64,000 bases of DNA from Roseitranquillus sp963709765 (GTDB taxonomy: Bacteria; Pseudomonadota; Alphaproteobacteria; Rhodobacterales; Rhodobacteraceae): NCBI GenBank assembly GCA_963709765.1, contig CAVPXL010000007.1:147633-211632 (forward strand), read 5' to 3'. The position numbers and the translations under genes are program-made. The notes under the pieces are model-generated. The model worked only from the letters and a program-made list of their open reading frames with translations, made no database searches and was not told the origin of the DNA. This document shows positions 8,561 through 17,403 of the stretch, in pieces; position 1 is the stretch's first letter; every line of letters starts with the position of its first letter.

Positions 8561-9467
8561 ATGCAGATCACGATCACTACCGCGCCCTGCTGCTGGGGCG
8601 TCGACGACGTCAGCAACCCGCACCTGCCCCCTTGGGAGCGGATGCTCGACGAGGCGGCGGCTGCTGGATTTGGCGGGCTCGAGCTCGGGCCCGACGGCCA
8701 TGTGCCGCTCGACCTCGGAAGGGTGTCGCAGGCGCTGAGGCCGCAGGGACTCCACATCATCGTCGGGACGATCTTCGACGACCTTGTCGCGCCTGCGAAC
8801 CGCGAGAGCCTTGTGCGTCACACCGACGGGATCTGCGCGCTGGTCTCGAGCCTGCCGCAGCCGGCGCCGCTTGCCGGGCAGCGATTTCCGACGCCGTACC
8901 TGACGGTGTTGAACTGGGGCCACGACGAGCGGGACTACGCCGCCGGCCATTCCGACCGCGCCCGGAGGCCTGGACCGGGATGGTCGCAAACATCCGCGCG
9001 GTCGCCGCGAAGGCCGTCGAGTACCGCATGCGCCGGTTATCCACTCCCATGCCGGCGGCTACATCGAGTTCGCGGACGAGATCGAGCGGATCGTGGCCAA
9101 CATGCCCGCGGAGACCGCCGGTCTCTGCCTCGACACCGGTCACTGCCACTACGCCGGGATGGACCCTGTCGCGACACGCGAGCGGTATGCCGACCGGACC
9201 GACTACATCCACTTCAAGGACATCGACCAGACCGTCTTCGACCGCGTTATGGGCGAGCGGATCCAATTCTTCGAGGCCTGCGCGCAGGGAGCCATGTGCC
9301 CGATCGGCCGCGGCGTCATCGACTATCCGACGATCCGTGACACGCTGGCGCGGACAGGCTACGGCGGATTCATCACAGTCGAGCAGGAGCGCGACCCGCG
9401 CAACGCGGGCGGCAGCCGGGCCGACGTCAAGGCGAGCCGGGATTATCTGATGAGCGTCGGGTTCTGA
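8561..9467 (+). pseudogene. sugar phosphate isomerase/epimerase (IolE/hydroxypyruvate isomerase-like), two frame breaks
   Basis: TIM-barrel isomerase of the xylose-isomerase-like superfamily. It starts MQITITTAPCCWGVDD in one frame to about 8950. It continues PEAWTGMVANIRAVAAKAVEYR in a second frame to ~9030, then VIHSHAGGYIEFADEIERI and GLCLDTGHCHYAG in a third to the stop at 9467. Each junction can be repaired by one base. No stop codon occurs inside the repaired translation (~300 residues, normal length), so sequence error is as likely as true inactivation. It lies 13 bases before the Gfo/Idh gene and probably works with it on an inositol- or sugar-derived substrate (inferred from context). 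Confidence 0.8.
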
Positions 9468-9480
9468 GGGAGGAGCAGAA

Positions 9481-10653
9481 ATGATCTACGGCGGCAAGCA
9501 GGTCGCGGCGCCAATCCGCTGGGGGATGGTCGGCGGCGGGCGCGGCAGCCAGATCGGCTACATTCACCGCTGCGCGGCGCTGCGCGACCAGAACTTCGCG
9601 CTCGTCGCCGGCGCGCTCGACCTCAACTCCGAGCGGGGGCGCGCCTTCGGCACCGAACTGGGGATCGTTCCGGAGCGGTGCTACCCCGCATACCGCGACA
9701 TGTTCGCGGCCGAGGCGGCACGGCCGGACGGCATCCAGGCGGTCTCGGTGACGACCCCGAACAGCACGCATTACGAGATCACGAAGGCCGCGCTCGAGGC
9801 TGGCCTGCACGTCGTCTGCGAGAAGCCGCTGACGTTCACGGTCAAGGAAGCCGAGGATCTGCAGGCGCTGGCCAGGGACCGCGACCGCGTTGTGGGTGTT
9901 GCCTACGGCTATTCCGGCTACCAGATGATCGAGCAGGCGCGCGCGATGGTGGCGGCGGGCGAGCTGGGCGAGGTCCGCCTCCTCAATCTGCAATTCGCGC
10001 ATGGGTTCCACTCCGCCCCCGTCGAGGAACAGAACCCGGCGATAAGATGGCGCGTGGACCCGAAGTACGCGGGGCCAAGCTATGTCCTCGGCGACCTCGC
10101 CACACACCCGCTCTATCTCTCGGAGCTCATCTGCCCGCAGCTCAGGATCAGGCGGCTGATGTGCGCACGCCAGAGCTTCGTGCAGAGCCGCGCCCCGCTC
10201 GAGGACAACGCCGTCGTGCTGATGGAGTACGACACCGGCGCCTTCGGGCAGCTCTGGTCGAGCGCGGTCAACGCAGGATCAACCCACCAGCAGAAGATCC
10301 GGATCGTCGGCGAGAGGGCCAGTATCGAGTGGTGGGACGAGCAGCCGAACCAGCTCCGCTACGAGGTGCAGGACCAGCCGGTGCGCATCTTCGAACGCAA
10401 CATGGGCTACCTCCACCCTGCGGCGCTGGCGGAAGACCGGATCGGAGCGGGCCACCCCGAGGGGCTGTTCGAGGCGTGGGCCAACCTCTACGAGCGCTTT
10501 GCCATCGCGATGGAGGCCACGGATACCGCCAACACCGATCGCCGGTCGAAGCTGAGCTATCCGGGAATCGAGGCCGGGGTCCATGGGGTGCGCTGGATTG
10601 CGAATTGCGTCCGGTCCGCCGATGCCGGCGGGGTGTGGGTCGACTGGTCGTGA
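9481..10653 (+). CDS. Gfo/Idh/MocA family oxidoreductase
   Basis: NAD(P)-dependent sugar or cyclitol dehydrogenase, 390 residues. The Rossmann motif is WGMVGGGRGSQIG, the catalytic-lysine motif HVVCEKPLTF, and the substrate-domain motif GDLATHPLYLSE supplies the histidine. The ATG is preceded by GGAGGAG six bases upstream. It is paired with the broken isomerase upstream, an arrangement common in inositol and sugar-acid catabolism. Substrate not readable; scyllo-inositol or an inosose-like sugar is possible from the iol neighbourhood. Confidence 0.9.
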   Translation: MIYGGKQVAAPIRWGMVGGGRGSQIGYIHRCAALRDQNFALVAGALDLNSERGRAFGTELGIVPERCYPAYRDMFAAEAARPDGIQAVSVTTPNSTHYEITKAALEAGLHVVCEKPLTFTVKEAEDLQALARDRDRVVGVAYGYSGYQMIEQARAMVAAGELGEVRLLNLQFAHGFHSAPVEEQNPAIRWRVDPKYAGPSYVLGDLATHPLYLSELICPQLRIRRLMCARQSFVQSRAPLEDNAVVLMEYDTGAFGQLWSSAVNAGSTHQQKIRIVGERASIEWWDEQPNQLRYEVQDQPVRIFERNMGYLHPAALAEDRIGAGHPEGLFEAWANLYERFAIAMEATDTANTDRRSKLSYPGIEAGVHGVRWIANCVRSADAGGVWVDWS

Positions 10654-11252
10654 CAAGACCTGAACGATGGTATCTCGTCGCATCTTGGGAACGGGACGAT
10701 ACATCCCGACAAGCGGCAAAAGATCGACATACCCGGTCCATCAAAGGGTCTTGTCTCGGCCAGGTCGTCTCGGGCAAGAACGTTTCCGGCGATCGCGATC
10801 CTGTCGTCTTGACCGCGGAACCGGCAGCAGGCCAGCGCATCTCAGCGCCGTTTCGTCAGCCGGTCCATGCGGGGCCAGGCGTTGCCTGTTCCGGCTTCAA
10901 ACGCCGGCGGCATTCCGGACGGTTCGGGATGTCGTCACCACCCCGAGACCGAGCTTTTCATTGAACGTCGCCTTCGCCGTCGCCGGTCGAGCGCGAAACC
11001 CGCTGGCCGCACTTGCGGAGGTCCGCCGCGCGCTCCCCGACCGGGCCTTTCTCGACTGGTGCGCGTGAAGATGTGTATCCTCACGACCGCGACCAGACGA
11101 AGCAAACGGCTCCCGATCAGCGCGCGCTGGCGCGGGGGGCAACGGCTCGGATCCCCGTCAAGGTCAGGCCGGCCCTGGCGGGCTTGAAAAGCTCGGCGCC
11201 GGAACGAGGTCGATGCGGTGCACCCTGTGGATTGCGGAATGCGAAAGGCGGC
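10654..11252 (+). other. intergenic, no gene supported
   Basis: This 600-base stretch lies between the convergent oxidoreductase and P-type ATPase genes. Open frames here (e.g. 10667-11068 +) are Arg/Pro/Ser-rich without ribosome sites or recognisable motifs. No convincing U-tailed hairpin was seen for either gene. Confidence 0.5.
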
Positions 11253-13169
11253 TCATCGGACGGTATCGTTCAGAAGCTCTCCGCGTTCGCACGTCACAGG
11301 CACCGGTTCCGCTTCGGCGGGCTCGTGCGGCGCGATGCGCAGGGCGCGCAGGGCGTTCAGGATGACGGCGACGTCGATGACCTCCTGAAGCAGCGCGCCC
11401 TGCACAGGGGTGAGGTAACCGAAGGCGGCAGCGATCATGCCGAGGACCGAGAAACCGATCCCGGCGACGACGCTCTCGACGGCGATCCGGCGGGACGCGC
11501 GTGCAATCTCGATCCCCGGTCCCAGCCGGTCGATCCGGTCCACCAGAAGCACGACGTCGGCCGCTTCCGCAGAGGCGGCCGCTCCGCGGGCGCCCATGGC
11601 GACGCCGACATCGGCGGCCGCAAGCGCAGGCGCGTCGTTCACCCCGTCGCCCACCATCATGACCGGTCCGTGCTTGCGCTCGGTGAGAACCAGCAGGACC
11701 TTCTGATCGGGCGTCAGGCCTGCCCGGAGCCCGTCGAGGCCGAGACCTTCGGTCACGCGTTTCGCCACTTCCGCCCTGTCGCCCGTGGCCAGCAGGATGC
11801 GCTCGATCCCCTCCCGGCGCAGCCCGCCGAGCATGGCGCCTGCACCCTCCCGCAAGGGATCGGACATGACCAGATGGCCAGCCATGTGGCCGTCGACCGC
11901 AACTGCGACCAGGACCGAACCGGCGGCCAGAGCCGGATGGTCGCCGGATGCCTGCCCGGCACGGCGGGCGACGAAGCTGTCGCCGCCGACGATGACGCTC
12001 TGGCCTTCGACGCGCCCCTCGAGCCCTTCGCCGGGGATTTCGGTCACGTCCGAGGGCACTGGCAACGCGAGTCCGCGCGCCTTCGCCGCCGCGACGATGG
12101 CCTGCGCCACCGGATGCTTTGATGCCTGATCGAGCGACGCGGCGAGGCGCAGGACGGCGTCCTCGCCAATACCGTCGCGACTGTCGATCGACACGATCTG
12201 CGGGCGGCCATCCGTCAGCGTCCCCGTCTTGTCGAGGATGAGGGTCCGGATGCGCGCCATGGTCTCGAGCGGCCCGGCGCCCTTGATCAGAACACCGAAA
12301 TGCGCGGCGCGCGACAGCCCCGCGACGAGGGCGACGGGAACGGCGAGGATCAGGGGACAGGGCGTCGCCACGACCAGCACGGCGACGGCCCGGATCGGGT
12401 CGCCCGTGAACCACCATGCGGCGAAAGCGATTGCGACAGTCACCGCCAGAAACCCCAGCGACCAGCGGTCCGCCAGACGCGACATCGGCGCCTTCGACCG
12501 CTGGGCTTCCTCGACCAGCCGGACGATTCCGGCATAGGTGCTTTCCGCGGCGCGACGTGTCGCCGTGATATCGAAGGCCTCGCCCGCATTGGTCGAACCG
12601 CTCATGGCGTCGCCCCCGCGGGGCAGGCGCGCAGGCAGCGACTCGCCGGTAAGAGCGGAAGTGTCCACGAAGGCTGCGTCGGATGTCACCGTGCCGTCCA
12701 CGGGCACCACATCGCCCTGCCGGATGAGAAGCCGGTCGCCGGGCTCGATCTCGTCCAGGGAGACGTCCTCGAGCCCGCCGTTCTTGTGGCGCGTGGCCGT
12801 TCGCGGAACGCGCGACAGCAGGTCATGCATCTCTCGCCGCGCCCGGCCTTCGGCAAAGCTTTCGAGGAACGTGCCTCCGGAGTACATCACCGCGACGACG
12901 GCTGCGGCGAGCGTCTCGCCGAACACGAGCGCCGCCGTCATGGACAGAGCCGCCACGATGTCGAGGCCGACTTCGCCCCGCCCGATGCTGCGCAGGATTT
13001 CGACCAGAAGCGCGGCGAGGGCGGGGATGACCCCGATGAACCAGGCGATGCTGGCCATCTCGGTTTCGCCAAGGACGTAGAGGACCAGTCCCGAGACGAG
13101 GCCCGCCACGACAAAGAGCAGGATGGCCGTCTTCAGCCGGTCGGTGCCTGTATGTTCCATGCGGCTCAT
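11253..13169 (-). CDS. heavy-metal P1B-type ATPase with TPC motif
   Basis: Membrane ATPase pumping a transition metal, 638 residues. Visible elements in order: N-terminal helices (~14-60), two more around 70-105, the actuator motif TGES at ~174, the membrane metal motif TPCPL at ~269-273, the phosphorylation motif DKTGT (Asp ~313), the HP motif SKHPVAQ, and the hinge GDGVNDAP. There is no N-terminal CxxC metal-binding domain. The TPC variant differs from CPC (Cu, Zn/Cd) and SPC (Co) pumps; TPC has been linked to Ni/Fe-type pumps, so the metal is not assigned. The start overlaps the apbE stop by four bases, making it the last gene of the redox operon. Confidence 0.92.
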   Translation of the reverse strand: MSRMEHTGTDRLKTAILLFVVAGLVSGLVLYVLGETEMASIAWFIGVIPALAALLVEILRSIGRGEVGLDIVAALSMTAALVFGETLAAAVVAVMYSGGTFLESFAEGRARREMHDLLSRVPRTATRHKNGGLEDVSLDEIEPGDRLLIRQGDVVPVDGTVTSDAAFVDTSALTGESLPARLPRGGDAMSGSTNAGEAFDITATRRAAESTYAGIVRLVEEAQRSKAPMSRLADRWSLGFLAVTVAIAFAAWWFTGDPIRAVAVLVVATPCPLILAVPVALVAGLSRAAHFGVLIKGAGPLETMARIRTLILDKTGTLTDGRPQIVSIDSRDGIGEDAVLRLAASLDQASKHPVAQAIVAAAKARGLALPVPSDVTEIPGEGLEGRVEGQSVIVGGDSFVARRAGQASGDHPALAAGSVLVAVAVDGHMAGHLVMSDPLREGAGAMLGGLRREGIERILLATGDRAEVAKRVTEGLGLDGLRAGLTPDQKVLLVLTERKHGPVMMVGDGVNDAPALAAADVGVAMGARGAAASAEAADVVLLVDRIDRLGPGIEIARASRRIAVESVVAGIGFSVLGMIAAAFGYLTPVQGALLQEVIDVAVILNALRALRIAPHEPAEAEPVPVTCERGELLNDTVR

Positions 13170-14146
13170 CTCACCCCGGTCGAGACGCTCGCCGCTGGTT
13201 CGCCGGAAAAAAGTCGCCCGACGCCCGCGCCCCTTGCGCTCCCGTCATCATTGCGCAGCAGAAACAGGGCGTCGAGCCCTCGTTTCCGGGCGAGCGTCGC
13301 TCCCCGGTCGGGCCCGAGAACCATGAGCGCGGTCGCCCAGGCGTCGGCCTCGGCGCAGCTTCGTGCGACGACAGTGACCGACGCAGGCGACGAGAGGATC
13401 GGGGCACCGCGGCAAGGGTCCATTGTGTGCGACAGGCGGCGCCCCCGCACCTCGACCCAGTGGCGGTAGTCGCCCGATGTCGCCACGGCGGCGTCCTCCA
13501 GCGCGACGATGGAATGGGGCGCCCGGCGCGCCGGATCGGGCGCTTCCACCGCAACGGTCCAGGGCTCCCCGTCTGGCCGGAGCCCGAGCGCGCGCATCTC
13601 GCCATCAATACCGACGAGGCCCGCCTCGATGCCGCGGGAAACGAGTGTCTCGGCCAGACGGTCGACGCCGTAGCCCTTGGCGATACCGTTAAGGTCGAGT
13701 GCGAGGGGCGATGTCTTGCGCACGCGCCCCTGCCGGATCTCCAACGCCTCGTGGGCCGGCACGCGCCGTGCGGACATCGCGGACCGGATGCGGTCTGGCG
13801 CGGCGGTTTCCGGGCCGAAGCCCCAGGCAGTCACCGCATCGCCCATGCCGACGTCGAAGGCCCCGCCCGAGGCGCGCCCAAGCTCGAGCCCGAGCCGCAA
13901 AACCTCGATGAGCCGGGCCGGCACCTTCACCCATGCGTCCGGGGGCGCCGCGTTGAGGCGCATCAGGTCGCTGTCGGGCTTCCAGGTGGACATCTGCGCG
14001 TCCACTTCGTCAACCGCCGCCTGCAGCGCGGCGCGGACAGGCTCCGGGTCACCCCCGCGGGGCGCGAAGAACAGCGCCGACCAGCGCGTGCCCATCGTCG
14101 AACCGTTCAGCGCATGGCGGACAGGCTCAGTAGACATCCTCGACAT
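13166..14146 (-). CDS. apbE: FAD:protein FMN transferase
   Basis: ApbE-type enzyme (326 residues) that attaches FMN covalently to Ser/Thr of exported proteins. Visible signatures: GTRWSALFF near the N-terminus, STWKPDSDLMRLN, GGAFDVGMG, LDLNGIAKGYGVD, the ATSGDYRHW and SHTMDP motifs, and AWATALMVLG. No obvious lipoprotein or Sec signal at the chosen start, which is unusual because most ApbE proteins are exported; an in-frame start four residues downstream (14137) also lacks one. It overlaps the upstream PepSY-reductase gene by 20 bases and the ATPase by four. Its likely target is the DUF2271 protein of the same operon. Confidence 0.93.
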   Translation of the reverse strand: MSRMSTEPVRHALNGSTMGTRWSALFFAPRGGDPEPVRAALQAAVDEVDAQMSTWKPDSDLMRLNAAPPDAWVKVPARLIEVLRLGLELGRASGGAFDVGMGDAVTAWGFGPETAAPDRIRSAMSARRVPAHEALEIRQGRVRKTSPLALDLNGIAKGYGVDRLAETLVSRGIEAGLVGIDGEMRALGLRPDGEPWTVAVEAPDPARRAPHSIVALEDAAVATSGDYRHWVEVRGRRLSHTMDPCRGAPILSSPASVTVVARSCAEADAWATALMVLGPDRGATLARKRGLDALFLLRNDDGSARGAGVGRLFSGEPAASVSTGVR

Positions 14147-16334
14147 ACCGCCCCTCCGCCTTCAGCATCGCCGGCGTCAGCCCGGCGGGCGCGAGGATCG
14201 CGTCCAGCGCATCGGCCACACCGGCGGCCATGTCGCGCCCGCCGCAGACCATGACCCGCGCCCCGTCACCGATCAGTCGCGCGACCTCCGCGGCATCGCC
14301 GCGCAACGCGTCCTGGACATAGTGGGGGCGCGCCGCGCGCGAGACCGCCGTGACGAGCCGGGCAAGACGGCCGTCATCCTGCCAGCCCGCCATCTCCTCG
14401 CCGTAGAAGAAATCGTTCTCGGGGTGGCGCATCCCGAAGAAGAGGTGGACGGGACGCCGCCTGGCATTGGCGCGCACGAAACCCGCCAGCGGACCAATGC
14501 CGGTGCCGGCGCCGATCAGGATCAGCGGCGCCCGCCCGCGGCCCGGCTGAAACCCCGGATTGCGGCGCAGGAAGGCGGTGACGCTGTCGCCCGGCTCCAG
14601 TGCGGTGAGCTGGCCGGAGCAGAGCCCGCCGGCATGCTTCTTCACCACGATCTCGACGAAGCCGTCGCGACGCGCGGCGGCGAGCGAATAGAGGCGCGGC
14701 ACGTGAGAGCCTTCGGGCAGGATGCCGATCAGGTCGCCCGCGGCGAAGCGAGCGAAGCCCGCGCCGGTCAGCCGCTGCAAGAGCGTGACCCGCGGGAGCG
14801 CAAACCGCAGGATCGCAGTCGGCGCCTGCACCTCGGCACCATAGTCGCGGCGCGAGACCAGCGTGAGCCTCCGGGTCGCGGGCAGAACCGGCCGGTGAGC
14901 CAGCTCGAGCTCCATCCCGAGTGCGGCACCCAGCGCCCGCCCCCAACGGGCGAAATCCTGCGGCGACTGGCGGTCCACGGTGTCGAGGGGGACGAGCTCG
15001 GGCCAGCCCTTCGCTTCCGCCGCCACTGCGACAGCCTTGGCGAAGGCGCAATAGTCGGGAAAGCCGCGGTCCCCGAAACCGAGCACGGCCAGCGGCGTGT
15101 CAGGCGCGCTGCCGAGCGATCCCAGCCGGTCGAGGAAGCCCCTGGCCGAGGCCGGTGCGTCGCCGTACCCGTAAGTCGCCGCGAGCACGATGATCCGTTC
15201 GGCGCGGGTGTAACGATCCGGCGCGAAGGCCGACATCGGCGCGGCATGGACGCTCTGTCCCGCCTCGGAGAGAGCCGCGTGCAGCGTTGCGGCGAAGCCC
15301 CAGGTGCTGCCGCCCTCGCTGCCCACGAGCAGGATCGTCTCGGCCCGGCCCGCCGACCAATTGCCGCGAATGCGCGGCCGCCCGCGTCTGCCGGCCAGCC
15401 AGACCAGCACGCCCGTCGCTCCAATTGCGGGCACGCCGAGGGCCATGAGCCCGAGCACCAGCCCCAGCGTGGCGGCGCCCTGCCCCGTGTGCAGCATGTA
15501 GACGGTTTCCGAGACGCGCTCCCACCCGCTCAGCTCGGCCCAGATCAAGAGCGCACCGCTGCCCTGGTCGAGATACCCGGTGCCCCGCTCCGTCTTCAGC
15601 GTGAAGACGTCGGTCGCGTCACCGGGATAGGGAAAGCTCAGCTCGCGCAGCTCAACCACCGGGGTGTCGCCGAGCATCGCCAGTTCGGCAAGCGCAACGC
15701 CGGTCTCGCCGCTCGCCTCGGCCGGGAAGGCCGGTGAGGCGCTGCCGTCGGGGAGCAGGTCAAAGGTGGAGGCGGTCATCCACAGGGCAGTGGCCGAGGA
15801 AAGCAACAGGCCGAGCACCGCGATCCGCGCGATCTCGACATGCACGCGCCCGGACAGCTTCCCCCGCGTAGGCGCAAACCAGTGCCGCCAGCCCCCCGCC
15901 CGCCGCGCGACCAGCGCCGCGCCGGAAAACGACAGCACAAGCATCGCCACAGCACCCGCCGCCATGGCGATGCGGCCCCCGTCGCCCAGAAACAGCGAGC
16001 GGTGCAGATTGGTGAGCCAGCGTTCCGTCCGGTTGGGATCCGCCGAGGCGACGCCCTGTCCGGTCGCGGGGTCGATGACGGCGGCGCCGGGCGCGCCCTG
16101 GTCGAACCAGTAGGCGGTGATCCGCCCCGAGGGCGACCGGCGGATCTGCTCGACGCCCGGATAGGCCGCCTGGATGTTCTCGGCGAGAGCTGCGACGCTC
16201 AGGCCTGCCTCGGCCTGTGGCGCGGCCAGGCGCTCGGCCGCCGGGAAGACCGACAGCGCCGCGCCGCTGAGCGCGAGCATCGTTACGAGGACGAGGGCCG
16301 GAAGACCCGGCCAGCGATGAAGAGCACGGATCAT
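14127..16334 (-). CDS. PepSY-membrane / flavodoxin / ferredoxin-reductase-like flavoprotein
   Basis: Three-part electron-transfer protein, 735 residues. The N-terminal ~330 residues are a PepSY-associated membrane region: helix at ~10-30, extracytoplasmic PepSY-like segment, helices near 120-145, 170-190 and 295-320. Then comes a flavodoxin domain (~335-470; GSEGGSTWGFA, ATYGYGDAP, LGFGDRGFPDY). Last is a sulfite-reductase/CPR-type FAD-NAD(P)H module (PRLYSLA, GGLCSGQL, GAGTGIGPLAGF, FFGMRHPENDFFYGEE, and a C-terminal aromatic in YVEDVY). It probably carries NADPH electrons through FMN and FAD to the membrane. It lies 12 bases after the DUF2271 gene and overlaps apbE. Confidence 0.92.
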   Translation of the reverse strand: MIRALHRWPGLPALVLVTMLALSGAALSVFPAAERLAAPQAEAGLSVAALAENIQAAYPGVEQIRRSPSGRITAYWFDQGAPGAAVIDPATGQGVASADPNRTERWLTNLHRSLFLGDGGRIAMAAGAVAMLVLSFSGAALVARRAGGWRHWFAPTRGKLSGRVHVEIARIAVLGLLLSSATALWMTASTFDLLPDGSASPAFPAEASGETGVALAELAMLGDTPVVELRELSFPYPGDATDVFTLKTERGTGYLDQGSGALLIWAELSGWERVSETVYMLHTGQGAATLGLVLGLMALGVPAIGATGVLVWLAGRRGRPRIRGNWSAGRAETILLVGSEGGSTWGFAATLHAALSEAGQSVHAAPMSAFAPDRYTRAERIIVLAATYGYGDAPASARGFLDRLGSLGSAPDTPLAVLGFGDRGFPDYCAFAKAVAVAAEAKGWPELVPLDTVDRQSPQDFARWGRALGAALGMELELAHRPVLPATRRLTLVSRRDYGAEVQAPTAILRFALPRVTLLQRLTGAGFARFAAGDLIGILPEGSHVPRLYSLAAARRDGFVEIVVKKHAGGLCSGQLTALEPGDSVTAFLRRNPGFQPGRGRAPLILIGAGTGIGPLAGFVRANARRRPVHLFFGMRHPENDFFYGEEMAGWQDDGRLARLVTAVSRAARPHYVQDALRGDAAEVARLIGDGARVMVCGGRDMAAGVADALDAILAPAGLTPAMLKAEGRYVEDVY

Positions 16335-16346
16335 GACCCTGTCTCC

Positions 16347-16817
16347 TCACATCTCGTAGGCGGAGCTGGCGACGTAGCGGCGGCCGCGCACGGGCGTATC
16401 GGCGCCGTCGGCCGTCAGCGGCATGGCGACCTCGTCCGGACTGTCGCGCATGTCCTCGACGGCAGCGTCGATGTGCAGGGTGTAGCCGGCATCGAACAGC
16501 GCGTCGGCGAGGTCGAGCGTGATCTCAAGCGACCGGCCGGCGCCGACGCTGGCGCCGGTGATGCCGTTGACCTGCGCGGTGTCGCCGCCAGTGGCGCGGT
16601 ACCAGCCGTTCAGGTGCTCGTAGTACTTGGACTTGCCGCCAGCCATCCAGAGGCTGCCCACATAGGCCCCGGACGCGTCGGTGACGTAGAGCGCGAGATA
16701 GGCGCCGTCGCCCCCGTAATTGTTGAGCGTCGTGGTGAGCGTGACCGGGCGCGCCATGGCGAGGCCGGGAAGGGTCAGCGCCGTGGTCAGCGCGAGCGTC
16801 GCGAGAAGCGATTTCAT
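16347..16817 (-). CDS. DUF2271 exported protein with flavinylation-like TGAS motif
   Basis: Secreted 156-residue protein. The signal peptide MKSLLATLALTTALTLPGLAMA is followed by a beta-rich DUF2271 domain (GGKSKYYEHLNGWYRATGG, LEITLDLADALFDAGYTL). The segment NGITGASVGAG resembles the [S/T]GA[S/T] sites to which ApbE attaches FMN in FMN-bind domains. That reading is an inference, supported by the apbE gene two positions downstream and the PepSY reductase next door. It is probably the periplasmic electron acceptor of the system. Confidence 0.88.
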   Translation of the reverse strand: MKSLLATLALTTALTLPGLAMARPVTLTTTLNNYGGDGAYLALYVTDASGAYVGSLWMAGGKSKYYEHLNGWYRATGGDTAQVNGITGASVGAGRSLEITLDLADALFDAGYTLHIDAAVEDMRDSPDEVAMPLTADGADTPVRGRRYVASSAYEM

Positions 16818-16854
16818 CGTGTGGATCCTTCTTCGGAAGTTGCGTCGGAGAGGC

Positions 16855-17217
16855 TCAGTTCACCTGAACCTGCGGCGGGGCGCCGTTGCCGAAGAGTCCG
16901 TTCTGCGGCGGTGCGACGGTGCCGGCGGGCGCGGGATTGCGGGCGCCGCCACGGCAGTCGTCGTCGTCATCATCATCGTCGCAGTCTTCCTCATGATCGT
17001 CGTGATCACGCCTCGAACTTTGGCGGTCGCCGCGGACATGATCGTCGTCATCGCCGCTGGCAAGGATTAGGGGCAACGCCTGCGCGGCGTCTTCGAAGAG
17101 CGCCGCGAAGGGCCGAGGGCTCCCGTCGGCGGGCGCGTGCATCGCGCTCCAGGCCGGCAGGCCGACGGCGGCCGTCAGTGCCGTCGAAGCGACAAGAAGC
17201 GTAAGGGTCTTTCGCAT
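16855..17217 (-). CDS. small exported Asp/His-rich protein
   Basis: Hypothetical 120-residue protein. Start MRKTLTLLVASTALTAAVGLPAWSA is a clear signal peptide. The ATG at 17217 is chosen over the longer frame because AAGGAGA lies 8 bases upstream and the signal begins there. The mature part holds an acidic low-complexity stretch: DDDDH, RRDHDDHEEDC, eight Asp in a row, then a second Cys, ending in a Pro/Gly tail. The Asp/His/Cys content suggests cation or metal binding, but nothing catalytic is visible. First gene of the operon leading to DUF2271, the PepSY reductase, apbE and the ATPase. Confidence 0.8.
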   Translation of the reverse strand: MRKTLTLLVASTALTAAVGLPAWSAMHAPADGSPRPFAALFEDAAQALPLILASGDDDDHVRGDRQSSRRDHDDHEEDCDDDDDDDDCRGGARNPAPAGTVAPPQNGLFGNGAPPQVQVN

Positions 17218-17263
17218 GGCAGGGTCTCCTTTTCGTCTGCTGAGACCCATCTGGAGATCCGAC

Positions 17264-17312
17264 CTGAGGGATTCCTGACGACAGGGCGATTCCCGCTTCA
17301 GCTTGCCTTCAG
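17264..17312 (-). promoter_or_regulatory. predicted operator: CTGA-N7-CTGA / N19 / TCAG-N7-TCAG
   Basis: Two direct repeats with 11-base period, in opposite orientation: CTGAGGGATTCCTGA (17264-17278) and TCAGCTTGCCTTCAG (17298-17312), separated by 19 bases. The near edge is 47 bases upstream of the ATG of the Asp-rich protein gene. The same arrangement with identical spacing occurs at 21237-21285. An 11-base repeat period is the usual geometry for OmpR/PhoB-family regulators, and such a regulator is encoded at 21331. Its role as that regulator's site is inferred. Confidence 0.68.
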
Positions 17313-17337
17313 GAAGAAAAAGGCCCCGCCGGGAAAG

Positions 17338-17367
17338 GGGAGCCAATCCGAGTTGTAGGACACGGGC
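17338..17367 (+). repeat. left terminal inverted repeat
   Basis: Begins GGGAGCCAATCCG and contains TGTAGGACACG; pairs with 20114-20143 read on the minus strand. Confidence 0.82.
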
Positions 17368-17390
17368 GGCTGGAAACTGTCGCCCGTTTT
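17362..17390 (+). terminator. inward-facing terminator at left IS end
   Basis: Stem ACGGGCG / CGCCCGT with a 12-base loop, followed by TTTT (17387-17390). On the plus strand it would stop transcription entering the element from the left. On the minus strand it lies just after the transposase stop. Confidence 0.6.
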
Positions 17391-17403
17391 CCGTTTCAGG
17401 CTG

